A stretch of DNA of 64,000 bases from Panonychus citri. Taxonomy: Eukaryota; Arthropoda; Arachnida; Trombidiformes; Tetranychidae. Location: the NCBI RefSeq assembly GCF_014898815.1, contig NW_026515433.1, positions 1,262,501 to 1,326,500 on the forward strand. The letters run 5' to 3'. Below the pieces are notes generated by a model that made no database searches, was not told where the DNA came from, and saw only the letters and a program-made list of their open reading frames with translations. The position numbers and the translations under genes were made by a program. Of the stretch, positions 1-12,800 are shown piece after piece; the first letter of the stretch is position 1; each line of letters opens with the position of its first letter.

Positions 1-1511
1 GTTAATCAGTTTTTTGAGTTTTGAATTTTTATCGAAAATCACGTGGTTTTTCAGGTGATCGATTTTCTGAAAGTTTAGATCGATCAATTTTTCTTTCTCA
101 AAGATCGATCTGATCGATCAATTTTTCAAATCGGAACAACTCTAGTCTGCAGTGCAGAGTCAGCAGTCTCTTGAAAAGACTTGCTCCTTATTACTCTTTG
201 CTCAACATGGTTTAGTGATTCGTTCAATTTAACTTTGCCTTTTAGTGATTTATAAACAACAAAAATTTAAATTTTTACAATGAATAAAAACCTCTACTCG
301 TTAGTGAGTTGCCACTTTTATCTAAGATTAGTAACTTACTTTTTGTCAAAGAGACTTTAATTTATATTATTCTCTTTAAGGTCCAATGTGCTAGCCAATA
401 GACTTTTCACCGTTTTGAATACTCAACGAACGAAGAAAGTCTGTGATTTCCTGGTATCAAATCTCACCGATTCGTTTGCTGAAAAATCAGATTCACTTCA
501 TTTTGAATCAATTACTCCTTAATTGTTTAATTGTCAGGTATGAAATTCTAATCTCTTGCTTTATTCAGTTCTTGTTCCGATTTTATCCTCTCGATGCCAC
601 GTGCTTTCCAGTAATTTGAATCATCAGGGGATCATCGGAGATTAACAATCAGTCAATCCTTCCTACATGGTTTTATTTGTCTATTTAGTGACTGGAAATA
701 CTTATAACATCTTTCTTACTTTTACTTTAGGTTTAACCCAAAGAGTAAAAACCTCTCTACTCTTTGGTTCAACCTGTGGAGGGTAATAGCAAGACCGATG
801 TCGCTTTGGCCAATCTACTCTTTCACTTAGATATAAATTTAAAATTTTGGTAAACCGATTGACGTGGCTAAGATCAGCAAGTAGATTTGAGAAAAGATGA
901 TTCCCATTTGAGTGATGGTCATGCTTTTCGTCAGTCAGCTCATCTTCAAGGTGTGGAAAATGTTTCCACTTTCCTGAATAAAGTTTCGAAAATTGTCATT
1001 TAAGCCGATTTCTTCAGGTAGGTCAACGTGCACTAGAATTGAATTACATTTTTTAATCTCGATATGATGTTGGAGACCTTTCGAGTGTCAACTGAAGGGC
1101 ACTCTGTCAAACGTATCGAAGAGTAATGGTGTGATTTAATCCAACTTTCAGGGAACTTTGTCTCTTTATAGTCGGAAAAATCATTCTACAGCTTTTATCT
1201 TTTATCTCTTTCTCAGCTTGCAGGTGGACTTCGTATCACTTTGATATTAATTGGTATTCGTTGGTTAATACTGTTGGAAATCCAAATATTAGCTATTGTA
1301 AGTTGGATGATATGTTTCGGTATAACATCTGATGTGGCACCAGTGCGATCATAATTAAGATGTTACCTATGTTTCTTTCAGAATTTTTTCTAATCTTTCA
1401 TTGTTTCCCTTAGGGTCAAGTAATTAAGTCCACCAATTCTTGAATCGTAAGACCCTCCAGACTGTTAAAGGAGCTTCTGATTTGTTAAAGGACTAAAAAC
1501 TTTACTAATAA
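1..1511. other. No gene recognised
   Basis: AT-rich sequence with stops in all frames and no open frame I can relate to a family. Isolated splice-donor-like strings occur (for example near 537 and 1016), so it could hold untranslated exons or introns of a gene lying to the left, but nothing decides this. Confidence 0.5.
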
Positions 1512-2039
1512 ATGCAATCTATCGGTTTGTATGAAGGCCCAGCATTTAGTACTGCGAATCCATTACTAAGCATTTATGTTGCCAATGTTCTTGGTCAAAG
1601 TGTCGGATTTGATTTAGTTGTTACCACAGAGTCGTCAACATGGACTGGCGAAAAGACATTCAATCCTGTCCAAGGAGATTCAACCATGTTTGCATTAGAT
1701 GTTGAAACTAAACAAAACGTGGTTCCCATAATATAACCACTTCCGTTTCCTCGGAGGAAATATTTATCGGATACTTTCGCATTATTAACCTTAGTACCAG
1801 TTTTGATTCTGTTTGGATTATGGGCTAAACTCGGTGCGAATCTTTCTGGTTTCTCATTCTCTTTGAGTGGGTTACTTTTCCATCTCGGGTTAGGTTCAAT
1901 CTTCGCCTTGTTTACATGCCTGTGGCTCCAATTGAACATGTTCACCACAATTAAATACCTTTTGGGTCTCGGGCTCATCACTTTTCTATCCGGTCACAGT
2001 TTATTAAGCAAATTGGCGAGTAAAAAGGGCGACAAATAG
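1512..2039 (+). pseudogene. RPN2: Ribophorin II (OST delta subunit) C-terminal remnant with in-frame stop
   Basis: RPN2 is an ER membrane subunit of the oligosaccharyltransferase complex that N-glycosylates nascent proteins. The frame from about 1740 to the TAA at 2037-2039 matches the RPN2 C-terminus: a Pro/Arg-rich stretch, then LSDTFALLTLVPVLILFGLW, IGANxS-like WAKLGANLSGF, FHLGLGSIF, QLNMFTTIKYLLGLGLITFL, and a short lysine-rich tail. These are the three closing membrane segments of the family. In the same frame upstream lies an ATG at 1512 and 74 codons, broken by TAA at 1734-1736 just before the RPN2-like part. The large luminal part of the protein (about 600 residues in the family) is not visible. 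Either this is a truncated copy or the TAA falls in a very short intron of a gene whose other exons I cannot see. The C-terminal assignment is firm; the pseudogene call is inference. Confidence 0.65.
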
Positions 2040-2683
2040 CTTTGTAATTAAATTAATTAGTCTTTTTTCCTCAACAATTAAAGAGTATATTTATATGACC
2101 ATTTTTAACCAAACATAAATTGAATTTCATTTTACTTTCCAATTAATATTTTCGCGAGAAAATTGATTATCTCACCAATTGATCTTTTCCCAGGACAATT
2201 AGTCTAAAATTACTCAGGAAATTAAACAATCAAATTGATTATCAAATATTTGGTTACTCGAAAAGAAAAAGTAATTTGAGTTGATTGTTTCTCTCTAATT
2301 AACTACAATTAATGAGAATAATTCTTGGTCAAGTTAACTTTTCATTCGGAAGAGGGCATCGGTTGAAGGTCCATTTAAATGGAGTTCGAGTGGACTAAAA
2401 GTCGGCGTTTGTTTATCTCAGTTCATTTCTTTCTTAACCAATTGATTTGTGATTATTTCGACTGTAATTTTCAATTGGAATAATTTAATCAATCGATTGG
2501 TTTCTCTCCAATTGTTGAACAGTTTAAATCTCCCACCCGCAAGTATTTTGGTGGCTCCACACAAGTGAATGTGGATATTAAATCAACCCTATAGTCAGAG
2601 AGAATCACATTTTCATTTCTTAATTATTCTGTTTGTTAGCAATGAATTTTCAGTTTTTTCCATTCTGCTAATGTTACTTGGAG

Positions 2684-5600
2684 ATGGAATTTCTTGATAC
2701 AAGTGATGCCACAGATGCTGAGAAAAAAGAGATCGAACTTATTTTAGCCACTGGAAGTGCATCAGTTGAATTACCATTTGAATCACCTGACGAGGAGTCA
2801 ACAACAAATACCTCAATATGTAAAGATGACCAAAGTGGCCTTTCTAATTTATCTAACAACACTAGTCACTCTTTAGACAATGGTAAGCATGGTGCTCCTG
2901 TCGAAGGCAATATTGTTGAATCAGGTACTTACATTGGTCATGAGGGTTTCAATGGGCCCATCGCAGCTATGCCACCATTTGGTGGACCTTTTATCCCGAA
3001 TCACATTGGAGCCGGTGTACTTTCGTCTGCGCCTTATGCTGCCTTATACAGTCCAAAAGGAGGATCCTTCATACAAGGAGAAAATGGTGAGGTTCTATTT
3101 TATGGACCGACTTATGTTTCCATGGCCATGTTTCCATTTCTTTATTTTGTTGAGCCACAACATGGAGAATCAGTTAGTCTTGGTAAAACCAAGATTCCAA
3201 CAAAAGACAATATCAACCTAAATGAGAATTGTTCAAGTGACAATATTAACCAGAATAATATTGATGGTGTTAATGATATAATTAATGTTCCTCAGGAGCA
3301 ACATGTTGAAAAAGAATCCCGACCCAATGGATCTATTGTAAAAGACTCAAATTTAAATGTTATTAATGAATTGGACAATATTAGTGTTATCAAGGAAGAT
3401 GAAATGAAAAAGGTTAAACAAGATGAAGATGAAGAGAAGGAGGTTAAAACCACCGATAAGGAAAAGAAAGGCGATGAAAAAGGAAAACCAGAAGACAAAG
3501 GTGATGAAGAGAAAGGAAAGAAAGACCATGGAATTGGTGAAGAACAAGTGAAAGACAATGAAAAGGAGAGAAACGATAAAAACGTTAAGAACATTAAAAA
3601 GACTAAAATTTACAATAACCACAACATAAACTCTTCCAATGCTAACGGAAGCCTCGATTCTTCAAATGATTCATCCATCTCAACGTGTACCTCCATCAAC
3701 AATAGTCTCAACCAATCATCAACATCTTCCAATTCAGGAGGAATCAATGTTTCTCCATCATCATCAACCCGATCATGGGCTGATCTCTTTAAAGCAAGAA
3801 ATTCTAATCATGATAATAACTCTAATTATTCGAATGCCTTTATCACATCATCTTCCCAATCTTCAAATGCAACATCTTTATCTCCTCAATCATTTGTCAA
3901 TGCAAATCAGTCAGAGGAAGTTGTAAATCAAAATAATCACAATTCTAGTAACAATAATCACAAAAAACAAAACGAACCTTCATCATCCTCATCATCGTGT
4001 TTCAAAGTATTTCAAGAAGATGCCTTAGCCAATAAATTAGGAAGTAAGTACAAACCACTTTTACGATTTAATCGACTACAATTTAATCCAATTCTGTTTC
4101 ACTTTAATTCTTATCTTTTAATTGATTAGAGCGGTTAAAGGATATACATTTAAAGCATTCCTTACCTTACCTAATGCCAAGAGGGTTTGTCAATAGAGGG
4201 AACTGGTGCTATATTAATGCAGTAAGTACCTTGATTTCAATCTAATCATGAGAATGTTCAATCTACTAATTATTAACCATTTCTCTGTCATCATTTAGAC
4301 TTTACAGGCTCTTCTCTACTGTCCACCATTTTACAATCTAATGCGAGAAGTTGGTGAACTACCTGGTCTCTTTCGCAAGCAATCCTCAACACCCATCATT
4401 GATAGTTTGTTAGTATCTTTAATTATCTTATTTATTTGCTGATTACTTCATTTATTGTTATTCAATTAATCTAATTAATCTGTTTCCCTATTGTTTGTTT
4501 TTCCATTATCTTTTACATTAGCGCTAAGTTTTTTTCTAACTTCTTACCAAGTGAGCCAATGATAAAACGAGCAAAATCTAGTGACTTTAATGGACAAGAT
4601 ATTGCCAAAGGTGAACCTTTTGAACCTAAATGCATCTACGATACTCTGGGTAAAATTAAAATCGAATGTCTTAAAGGTAAACAAGAAGATGCTGAAGAAT
4701 TTCTCAGTTCCATTCTAAATGGTCTTCATGATGAAATGGTTTCCCTGTTTAAACACATCGAAAGTAAAACACAAAACGGTGAATCAAATCAAATCACTTC
4801 TAATGGCCATGGTTCAGAAGATGAGACTCATGATCAAAGATTAACTAGTGATGAGAATGACTCAAATTTATGGAACGTTGTTGGGCCAAAACATAAAATT
4901 CTGCCAACCCGATCAGTAAGTGAAAACAACAAACAATTGACAACAACATATTCACTAAATTTGATCATTTCAATTAATTCAAAATTTATCTTCTACCAGG
5001 CTAAAGTTAATGAGTCTCCAATCATTGATATTTTCGGTGGATCAATGATTTCTGTTAGAACGGCTGGAAACGACAAATGTGGTAATAGACAACCTTTTTT
5101 CACTCTTCAACTGGACATTCAAGTGAGTTAAATATAATTGTGATCATTTCTATCAACAGTTAAATGTCATTTCTAATCTGTTGACATTTTCTCATTTTTC
5201 TTTCCATTCCAGTCTGAGAAGATAAAATCTGTTGAAGATGCTCTGAAATCATTAACAATGAGAGAGTCAATTCATGGATTTCAATGTCCTAAAACAAAGC
5301 AAACGATAGACGCCAGTTATCAGACTTTCCTTGATCAACTTCCACCAATACTGATTCTTCATTTAAAGCTATTCATTTACGACAAAGATGGCGGATCGAA
5401 AAAGTTAGTTAAAAAAATCGATTATCCAATTGATTTGGAGCTTCCAAGGGAGTGTCTCCACATGGACAGAGGAAGTGATAAAAATAAATATTCTAAATCT
5501 TATAAACTATTATCAGGTAAGAACCTCTTTCTTCATATTAATCACATTTAAATTCAATTCAGTTGAATCAATCATATTCTTATGCTCTTTATAAATGAGA

Positions 5601-6377
5601 CAAAAGTCTATCTTTGCCAATTAATCAGTATCCAATTATTAGTTGATTGTATCATTTAGAATCTCAAACACAACTAATCTCACTGTTTTTTTCTCACTCA
5701 AAACCACAAGAATTGATTACTCTTGAGAAGCAAAAATGTTCCAGTTTATGGTCTCAACATATGATTACATTATTGCTTCTTTTTTATACCCCTGAGGGTA
5801 TTTGTCATTTAATCTTTGGAATTTTTTGTTTTCTAAAAGAAAAAGTTACTTTCAAACTAATTATTGCTTAATCATTAAGTGATTCAATCTTTTTTAATTG
5901 AAAAAGAAGCCATGTTTTTTTTCAACACGAGACAACAAAAAAAAAATGCTGATCACATTGAGAAATTTAGTCATTTGTATTTCATAGATGGCGGCATAAG
6001 GTGTTGATTGTAAATATAAATGATTCTAATTTTAATATTAATATTATTTTCTCATCTCTTTTCCTCTCTTTCCTTTAGTTATCTACCATGATGGTAACGA
6101 GTCAGTTAAAGGTCACTATGTAACGGACCTGTTTCATATTGGCAGCAGCCATTGGTTAAGATGTGATGACATTAACGTCAAAACTATTAGCGTACAGCAA
6201 TTGTTGAATCCCCAAGCACCGCGGGTTCCTTACCTTTTATTTTACCGTAGATGTGACACTTTAAGAAGTAGTAGTTCAAGTCAGCAACAACAACGAGGAT
6301 CTAACAACAACAACAACAACACAACACCAATAATAATAATTCATCTCATTAAGTTTTTTTTTCTCTATCGGAATTAG
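2684..6377 (+). CDS. Usp10: Ubiquitin carboxyl-terminal hydrolase 10 (Usp10), 7 exons
   Basis: Cysteine deubiquitinase of the USP/C19 family. Exons, read from GT/AG sites and matching phases: 2684-4043, 4130-4221, 4299-4408, 4522-4915, 5000-5122, 5213-5516, 6079-6377; total 893 aa. Residues 1-453 are low-complexity (Asn/Ser runs, a Lys/Glu block around 240-310) but keep two USP10 landmarks: SASVELPF near residue 28 and SWADLF before the catalytic domain. The USP domain follows: GNWCYINATLQAL with nucleophile Cys480, KGKQEDAEEFL, IFGG, FFTLQLDIQ, LPPILILHLK, and GHYVTD with the catalytic His807, then HWLRCDD with candidate Asp. The C-terminus ends in a Gln/Asn/Ile tail after LLFYRR. I chose ATG 2684 because it opens the frame; an out-of-frame ATG at 2671 starts a short upstream frame overlapping it. 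The human G3BP-binding FGDF motif is not seen. Confidence 0.93.
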
Positions 6378-8967
6378 TTTATGTGCTTTCTTTCAATTTT
6401 CAAAATAAGAGAAACACAAGGAACGGTTTTTACTGTTGATATGCTCATCATTTTTTTCCTTTCCCGTTTTTCTCAAGCCCGATTGTTACTCAATGTAAAT
6501 GTAGTCGTAGTTTTCGCACCAGTGTAGGTGTTGATTACCTCGCCTTCCTTTAATTCCCTTCCTTACCTACCACTTTCTCTTTCGCTTTGAAATGGCAATT
6601 TCTTAAACAAAATCTTTTGGGCTCTCAATCCGCACTTTGGTTTTGATCAACTTCATTTAAACAATCATGTCATTTGATTAGTTCTCATATTAATCTGATT
6701 AAATGGAAAAGATCACAACCAAATCTAATAAATTCTTTAATTTAAACCTACCACCATAAACTCTGTTGATTGAACAACTCAAGAAATCAAGGATAAAAGA
6801 GTTATAACAAACTCGAATTAACAATGAACTGAAATAATCAAAGTTTCGATTATCAATGTTTTTTTTTATATTCTACTAATTATGTTAACAATTAACTTAC
6901 TCAAAAATTTAATCGTTTGGAATCATTTGTTTACTTGTTTCTCTTTCAACAGGCTTAACACATGGGATCTAATTACAAGCATCTCTGTTCGTAAATTTGT
7001 GGATTTAAAAGAAAACTGAACGTTAATTGTCGAAGATTTTGATCTTGAACGTTTGTTTAATTAATTGGGCGAAAGAAATTAAACTTGTCCTGATTTTCCT
7101 ATTTTATATTATCTTGTTTTCTATCAGTGATTTAAACCGGATTAGAGATGAACGTACGTTAAGATACTCAACGAATGAGACGAAATTAGTTTTTCTATCA
7201 ACCAAATTATCAAAACATTGAGATTTAGCTTATCATTGACATTAGAAAAGAAACTAATTAACTTGTTATTTTTTCCCTTTTTTCTTCATTTTAAATGTTA
7301 AATTAAACATAATTGTATCTTCTTGATAGTTAACAACCAGACAGTGAATAGATAATAACATGGATGTTATTGAACTCGAAGATTCTCTCGATCTTAACCA
7401 ATTAACTGGTTAAACTTCAACATGAGAATTAGGTAATAAGATATTTGTTTATTACTAAATCATGTAAACTCTAATTTCAGCAATTTATCTTCTATGGAAC
7501 GACAATATAACTACCAGAGAAAATTGAAATACATTGGTAAATATGCTGACGGAGAAATTATTAATTATCTCAACGAATCATATTTCTAACATTTATTGAC
7601 ATTTATCTCGAACTTGTAAATGACCGCCAACGAAAACGATCTAATTGATGAACAATTTACGATCATTTACGATTGACATGATCAATTAAGTGGAAAAGTT
7701 AATGGAGACATTGGACCTGTCGAGTTGACAAAAATAACTGGAGAAACAATCAACTCGCTCAATCTATTTGATGGCTTCGAACTTTTGTCCAAACTGAGTT
7801 TCGCTCACATGTGAACTTTTATTAAGATTGAACGATTCGAGAGAGAGAAAGAATATCCTAGAAGGGTTAATTGTTTGAACTTTTTTCTCCGTCCAAATCA
7901 ACGTGGCTATGTAATCATTATGATGGTTCTAATTGCTTGGTGTAAGCTCATTATCATTAATCACTTTCCTTGTTTTGTTTATCTCAAGTAATTTAATTTT
8001 CTCTTCTTAATCCTGATGAAGCTGAATTAATGACAAAAGATTTGATTAAGATCTATTATTCTGTAATTCTCACTGTTGAACTTCGTTGTTTGGATGATAA
8101 TCAAATTCCTCGTGTAGTTGTTGTATTTTTCTCCAAGCTAAGAGATTATCGTGTATCTTTTTTGGATGAAGGAAGAAAAGAAAGAGAAAACCACAGAAAA
8201 AATGAGCTGATGTCGTGATGATAATGATGGAAACTCGAGGACCAACGAAATGATACAAGGAACAAGAATTAAGAATTCACCCTGATGCAGACTTATTAAC
8301 TTGGATGAAGATATAATTTGCTTATCAAGCATCTTCCGTCTACTTGGCAATTTCAATGAACCAAGAATCAAATTGACGCTTTTCCACCAAACTTGACAAG
8401 CTCAGAGTAATTTTTAATTTTCTCCTTTCTAATTTCTAATTGAATCGATTTCCATTAATCCTCTTCAATAAACTTAGATATTCTCGCTCTTTAATTTGTC
8501 ATCAAATTGAATCGAACAAGGAAATCTAAGCTGAAATGTTATTACTTTGGAGGTTTTATGAATTGATAGACACAATTTGTAAACAATAATCGAGTAAATC
8601 GATCACTAATTGTTTATATTGTATGAATTGTCTTTAACTCACTCACATTATTGACATGAGAAAAGTTCTGTTCAGGAAGATATAATTCTAAATGAGGTGT
8701 GAACAAGATTCTGTCTTCAAACGATCATCATGATCATCTTAAGAAAAGTGGAAGGTGAATGAGAAGAAAACAAAAATGACTAGTACAGTAAAAGAAATAA
8801 AAATAGACAAAGAGAATATAATCTTTAGAGAATACGTTCTTTGGCTCTAACCAGAGAAAAGAAAAAAACTGAACATGATGATGAAAAGTTTTCCAATGTT
8901 ATAACAGAGTTGAGAATATTTGTCACCAGAAATTGTACCAAATTCAATGGAACTCAAAATAGTACTT

Positions 8968-8970
<3 letters not shown>

Positions 8971-9009
<39 letters not shown>
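8971..9009. repeat. (TC)n microsatellite
   Basis: An uninterrupted run of about 19 TC dinucleotides, about 0.8 kb upstream of the Unc-89 start codon. The plus strand is pyrimidine and the minus strand purine. Confidence 0.97.
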
Positions 9010-9010
<1 letters not shown>

Positions 9011-9289
9011 GTTCTTTACAACTTCATCTGCCTCATCTTCCATCTCCCTCTCATGCCTCCCTCTTCTTCCCCTGGAATACGTGTTATTACGTGTAGAGTG
9101 TGCGTTCGTCCTCTCGAATAGAACTTTCTTCTTACGCATCATCATGATGGTACATTAACCAACCTTCTTGCAATCTTGTTAACCAAAGTTTCAGCCTTTC
9201 AATTCCATAAACAGCATCCACGAATATTATCTTCATCTTCCCTCATCTTCTCATCCTCGTCATCCTCTTTCTTTGCAGTCAAAACTTGG

Positions 9290-9291
<2 letters not shown>

Positions 9292-9328
<37 letters not shown>
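9292..9328. repeat. (TC)n microsatellite
   Basis: A second uninterrupted run of about 18 TC dinucleotides, about 0.5 kb upstream of the Unc-89 start. Paired pyrimidine tracts upstream of a gene may be promoter GAGA-type sites; this is inference. Confidence 0.97.
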
Positions 9329-9329
<1 letters not shown>

Positions 9330-9808
9330 ATTTCTTTTAACAAGAAGAGAAAAATTATTTGAATAATTTAAACTGTTTTCTGTTGGTTGTTGAGTTCGAG
9401 TCTCTATTTTATTAGGTAACATCAAAACCAATTTGGTGAATCAATTCAATCAATCAAAGGATGTTCATTACAAATTGAATCTTGTTAGTAAATCTTGAAA
9501 ATCCAAACAACAACAAGACAAACACTTATTTCAAACCATAATTGTCGTAATCATAAACATAATTAACTCATCAACTCTTACTTATTGTTACAACATCTAC
9601 AATTTTCATTGACTATTGATTGTAAACCAATTAAATTGTGCAAAAAAAGTTCATTTTCTTAATCTGTGATAACCTTTTAATTGCTACAACCAAATTGATT
9701 TAAAGTTATATTCAACCTGTTGATTTATTATCACCAAAAAATTTGTATTATTAATCAGCTTAACAAAATGTTCCAATAAGGATTAAATCAATAAGGAATT
9801 AATTAATC

Positions 9809-12800
9809 ATGTCTTATTCCCGTTCATCTTATCGGGCATCATCATCGTCCTATCGGTTCTCAAGTGAAGGTAAATTTCACTAATTTTACTTTATTATTTG
9901 TTGATTGTTGTTATTATTTAGATGATTTTCTCAAATTATCAACTAATTTATTGCAACATAAATTCAACAATCAAAACTGTATCGCATTAATTTGAATTAT
10001 CTCAGGGATTAAGAGTTGAATATGTACTTAGAATCTTGATTAGCCTAATTGATAACAACAATTCTAATGAAATGTTGGCTCAATTTTCAAGGTCACATTT
10101 TAATACATTTATAAACTTTGTCATCAAATGTAACCTAGTTTTCTAGAAATCGAAAGCTATTTTTATTGATGAATTCGTGATTTCATTCAAGATAATGTTA
10201 AGTTGGCGAATTGTCGAACGCATCAAATGTCCATTACGATTTAGACCTTTTTTTCAATCAGATGGAAAAACTCATTTCTCTTGAAATTCTGTTAATTTTT
10301 GTCTCATTATCTAATTCAGGAGGTGCTGCTGGTGGAGATGAAGGTTTCACGAGTTCTTATAAGTCAACATCACGAACTGGAACAGGAACTGGATCACGTT
10401 TATCGCGTTTAGATTCAGATGATATCGGTCTTTCAACGACTCGACGAAATACTCGTCCTAGAGAGGAGTCCTTTGAATCGACATCTTCTTCTCGAGTTTC
10501 TGGTCGTTTATATGATCGGAAAGACTCTGATGATGATTTTTCAACGTCAAAACGAATTGCAAGTCGTACAGCAAGTCGCACAGAAGATTCTGGTTCATAT
10601 TCTCGGAAATACTCTCGTGGATTAAGTGCTGATCTTGATTCTTCAACAGGAGTTGATTCTTATTTAAGCACAAGAAAAACTTCACGATCTCATGGACTAG
10701 ACGATAGTTCAAATGATTATCTGATCAGTAAGAAAACATCTCGCGATTATGGAGAAGAAAGCTCAAGTACAACGCGAAAATATTCAGGTCGAATCTATGC
10801 AGCTTTGGAAGATGACCTGGACACGAGTGGCAGTGGAATTGCATCCACAATTAGATCATCAAGAATAACATCAAAATTAACTGAAGACGAAAACTATGGC
10901 CTAAGTGCAACAACCAAACGAGGTCTGAGTCGTTTGGGATCTACAGAGGACGACGGATTAGCCATCGGCAGCGGAGGTCTAACGGCAAGTGGACGTTACA
11001 AGCGGTCAGAAAGTCAAGAATCATCTCTACTTTATCGTCAATCATCTAATGTTTCCGATGAAGGAAGTTTCAAATCGAGTAACCGGAAACGATCTCTTGA
11101 CAGAGTAGATTCATATAAGTCATACAAAGCATCAGCTCTCGATGAAGATCGGCCAGTATCACCAAGTTTTCGATTAAAATCCCGATCATCGACAATAAAT
11201 GAGGTAAGAATCGAATCAAATTTCCTAGTTCAAATCACCGGACAATAACCAAATATCTCGATAAAAATTTCTAATACAAAAAAGTGTCACCATTAATGAG
11301 AATGCGTATCATGAAGACACCATGAAGATGCTTTTTGTTTCGTGTATATTTTTACTCAGAGGGAAGATGAAGAGAGGGAGAAGGAAGAAGATGAGAAGAG
11401 AGAGAGCTTGAAGTCGTTGATTGAGTGGTGGGTTAATCTTAACAAACTGTTCGAGTTACTTTTCTTCGTTAGATTAATTTGGTTATAAATAGTATTTCCA
11501 ATGTAAACTAATCTTAACATTAGATTATAAAAAAGCAAAGTTGTTTCTCTCATCTCTTTATCTTTCCATGTTTCTAAATTTTAACTCTTATTATCAACCG
11601 GAAACAATAATTTCATGGTGAATATCTGTATAATATCATTGAACTTGCGATGTTTATAACAGACAATGGAGAGATGGTTATACTAAACTGTACATTTTAC
11701 CTTGTGAATAAATGGATAACAAGAATGAGAAAAAATTCTTGGCAATTTCGATAACTTAGAAAAAGAAAATTAATTCATAAGATGAGAAATTATTCATTTC
11801 AATTTTCTCGATGCCTCTTACTCAGAATTAGATTATTAGTACAATTTTGCAATCATCTCTCTCAACCAACTTAATAAGGCTCAAAATGTTCAATTTTTTG
11901 CTCCATCAAAACCACCATTTGATGCTGAGTGATTTCAATATCATCTCCTTATTAATTATCAGCGCCATGTTTACCTCTTCCAGTCATCCTTTAGATTCGC
12001 CAGAATTTCTCCCCCTTTTATCTTCCTCATTATCTTCACTCTCACATCTTCTTCTCGTTTTTTAGTTGCCCTTTCATGCTTCACATGAATTGGGTGAAGG
12101 ATCTTCTTCCCAAAGACATTAATTATCATTTCTTTTTTTCGTAAAATTTTTCTCATATCGAACCTCCTTCGTTTAGGAAAACATCTATGTCGCTGTATTG
12201 GATTACAGTCCACCCAAATCAGCTCAAGATGAAATTGAACTGAAAGAAGGCCAAGAAGTTATCGTTTTAAATAAAGATAAACCCCACAAGTAAGTTAATG
12301 AATATGAATCACAACTGATAGCAATTTATTGTAAAGGATAATTACTGGTAAGATGAATGCTTGATTTTTTCATTTCAAGTTTAAATGGGTTGTACAGATT
12401 GAATTTGATTTCGAATAACAGAAAATTATATTATTTTCTACAATCTATTTGGAACAACTTTTCGATTGTCATGAAGAACACCTAAAGCTTTCGCTAACTC
12501 TGAATGAAATTGAAAGTGAGGTCGGTATTCATCATTTTCTGTTTCTTGGTCAGAATCTGCTGAAGTATAAACTGGTTGCGGTTCCTCGTCCTCATCATAT
12601 CCTTCTGGACGATCTGTTCGAGTACCAAGGCTGTTAGTTGTTAAATTCGCCAACATTTTCACCAAATTCAAGGCTGGATCATGATTCATGGGAATTGGTG
12701 TCGGTGTTGTTGTTGATGATGCTGTTATTGTCGGTAGTTTGGTTGTTGTTGGAGGAGAAGATGTCAAAGATAATTTTGAAGATAAAGACGATGAAGATGT

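Larger units (their letters stand above)
6378..9808. other. Intergenic, no gene recognised
   Basis: About 3.4 kb between Usp10 and Unc-89. Only short open frames without family resemblance are present. The right half should hold the 5' untranslated region and promoter of Unc-89, and it contains the two TC microsatellites listed separately. Confidence 0.55.

Noticed and set aside
3292..3622. Minus-strand hydrophobic frames opposite the Lys/Glu block of Usp10
   Set aside because: Complement of AAG/GAA-rich coding sequence gives Phe/Leu/Ser runs; not independent genes.
10357..10712. Antisense and alternative frames over the Ser/Arg-rich Unc-89 exon
   Set aside because: Shadow frames of a real exon with conserved phase.
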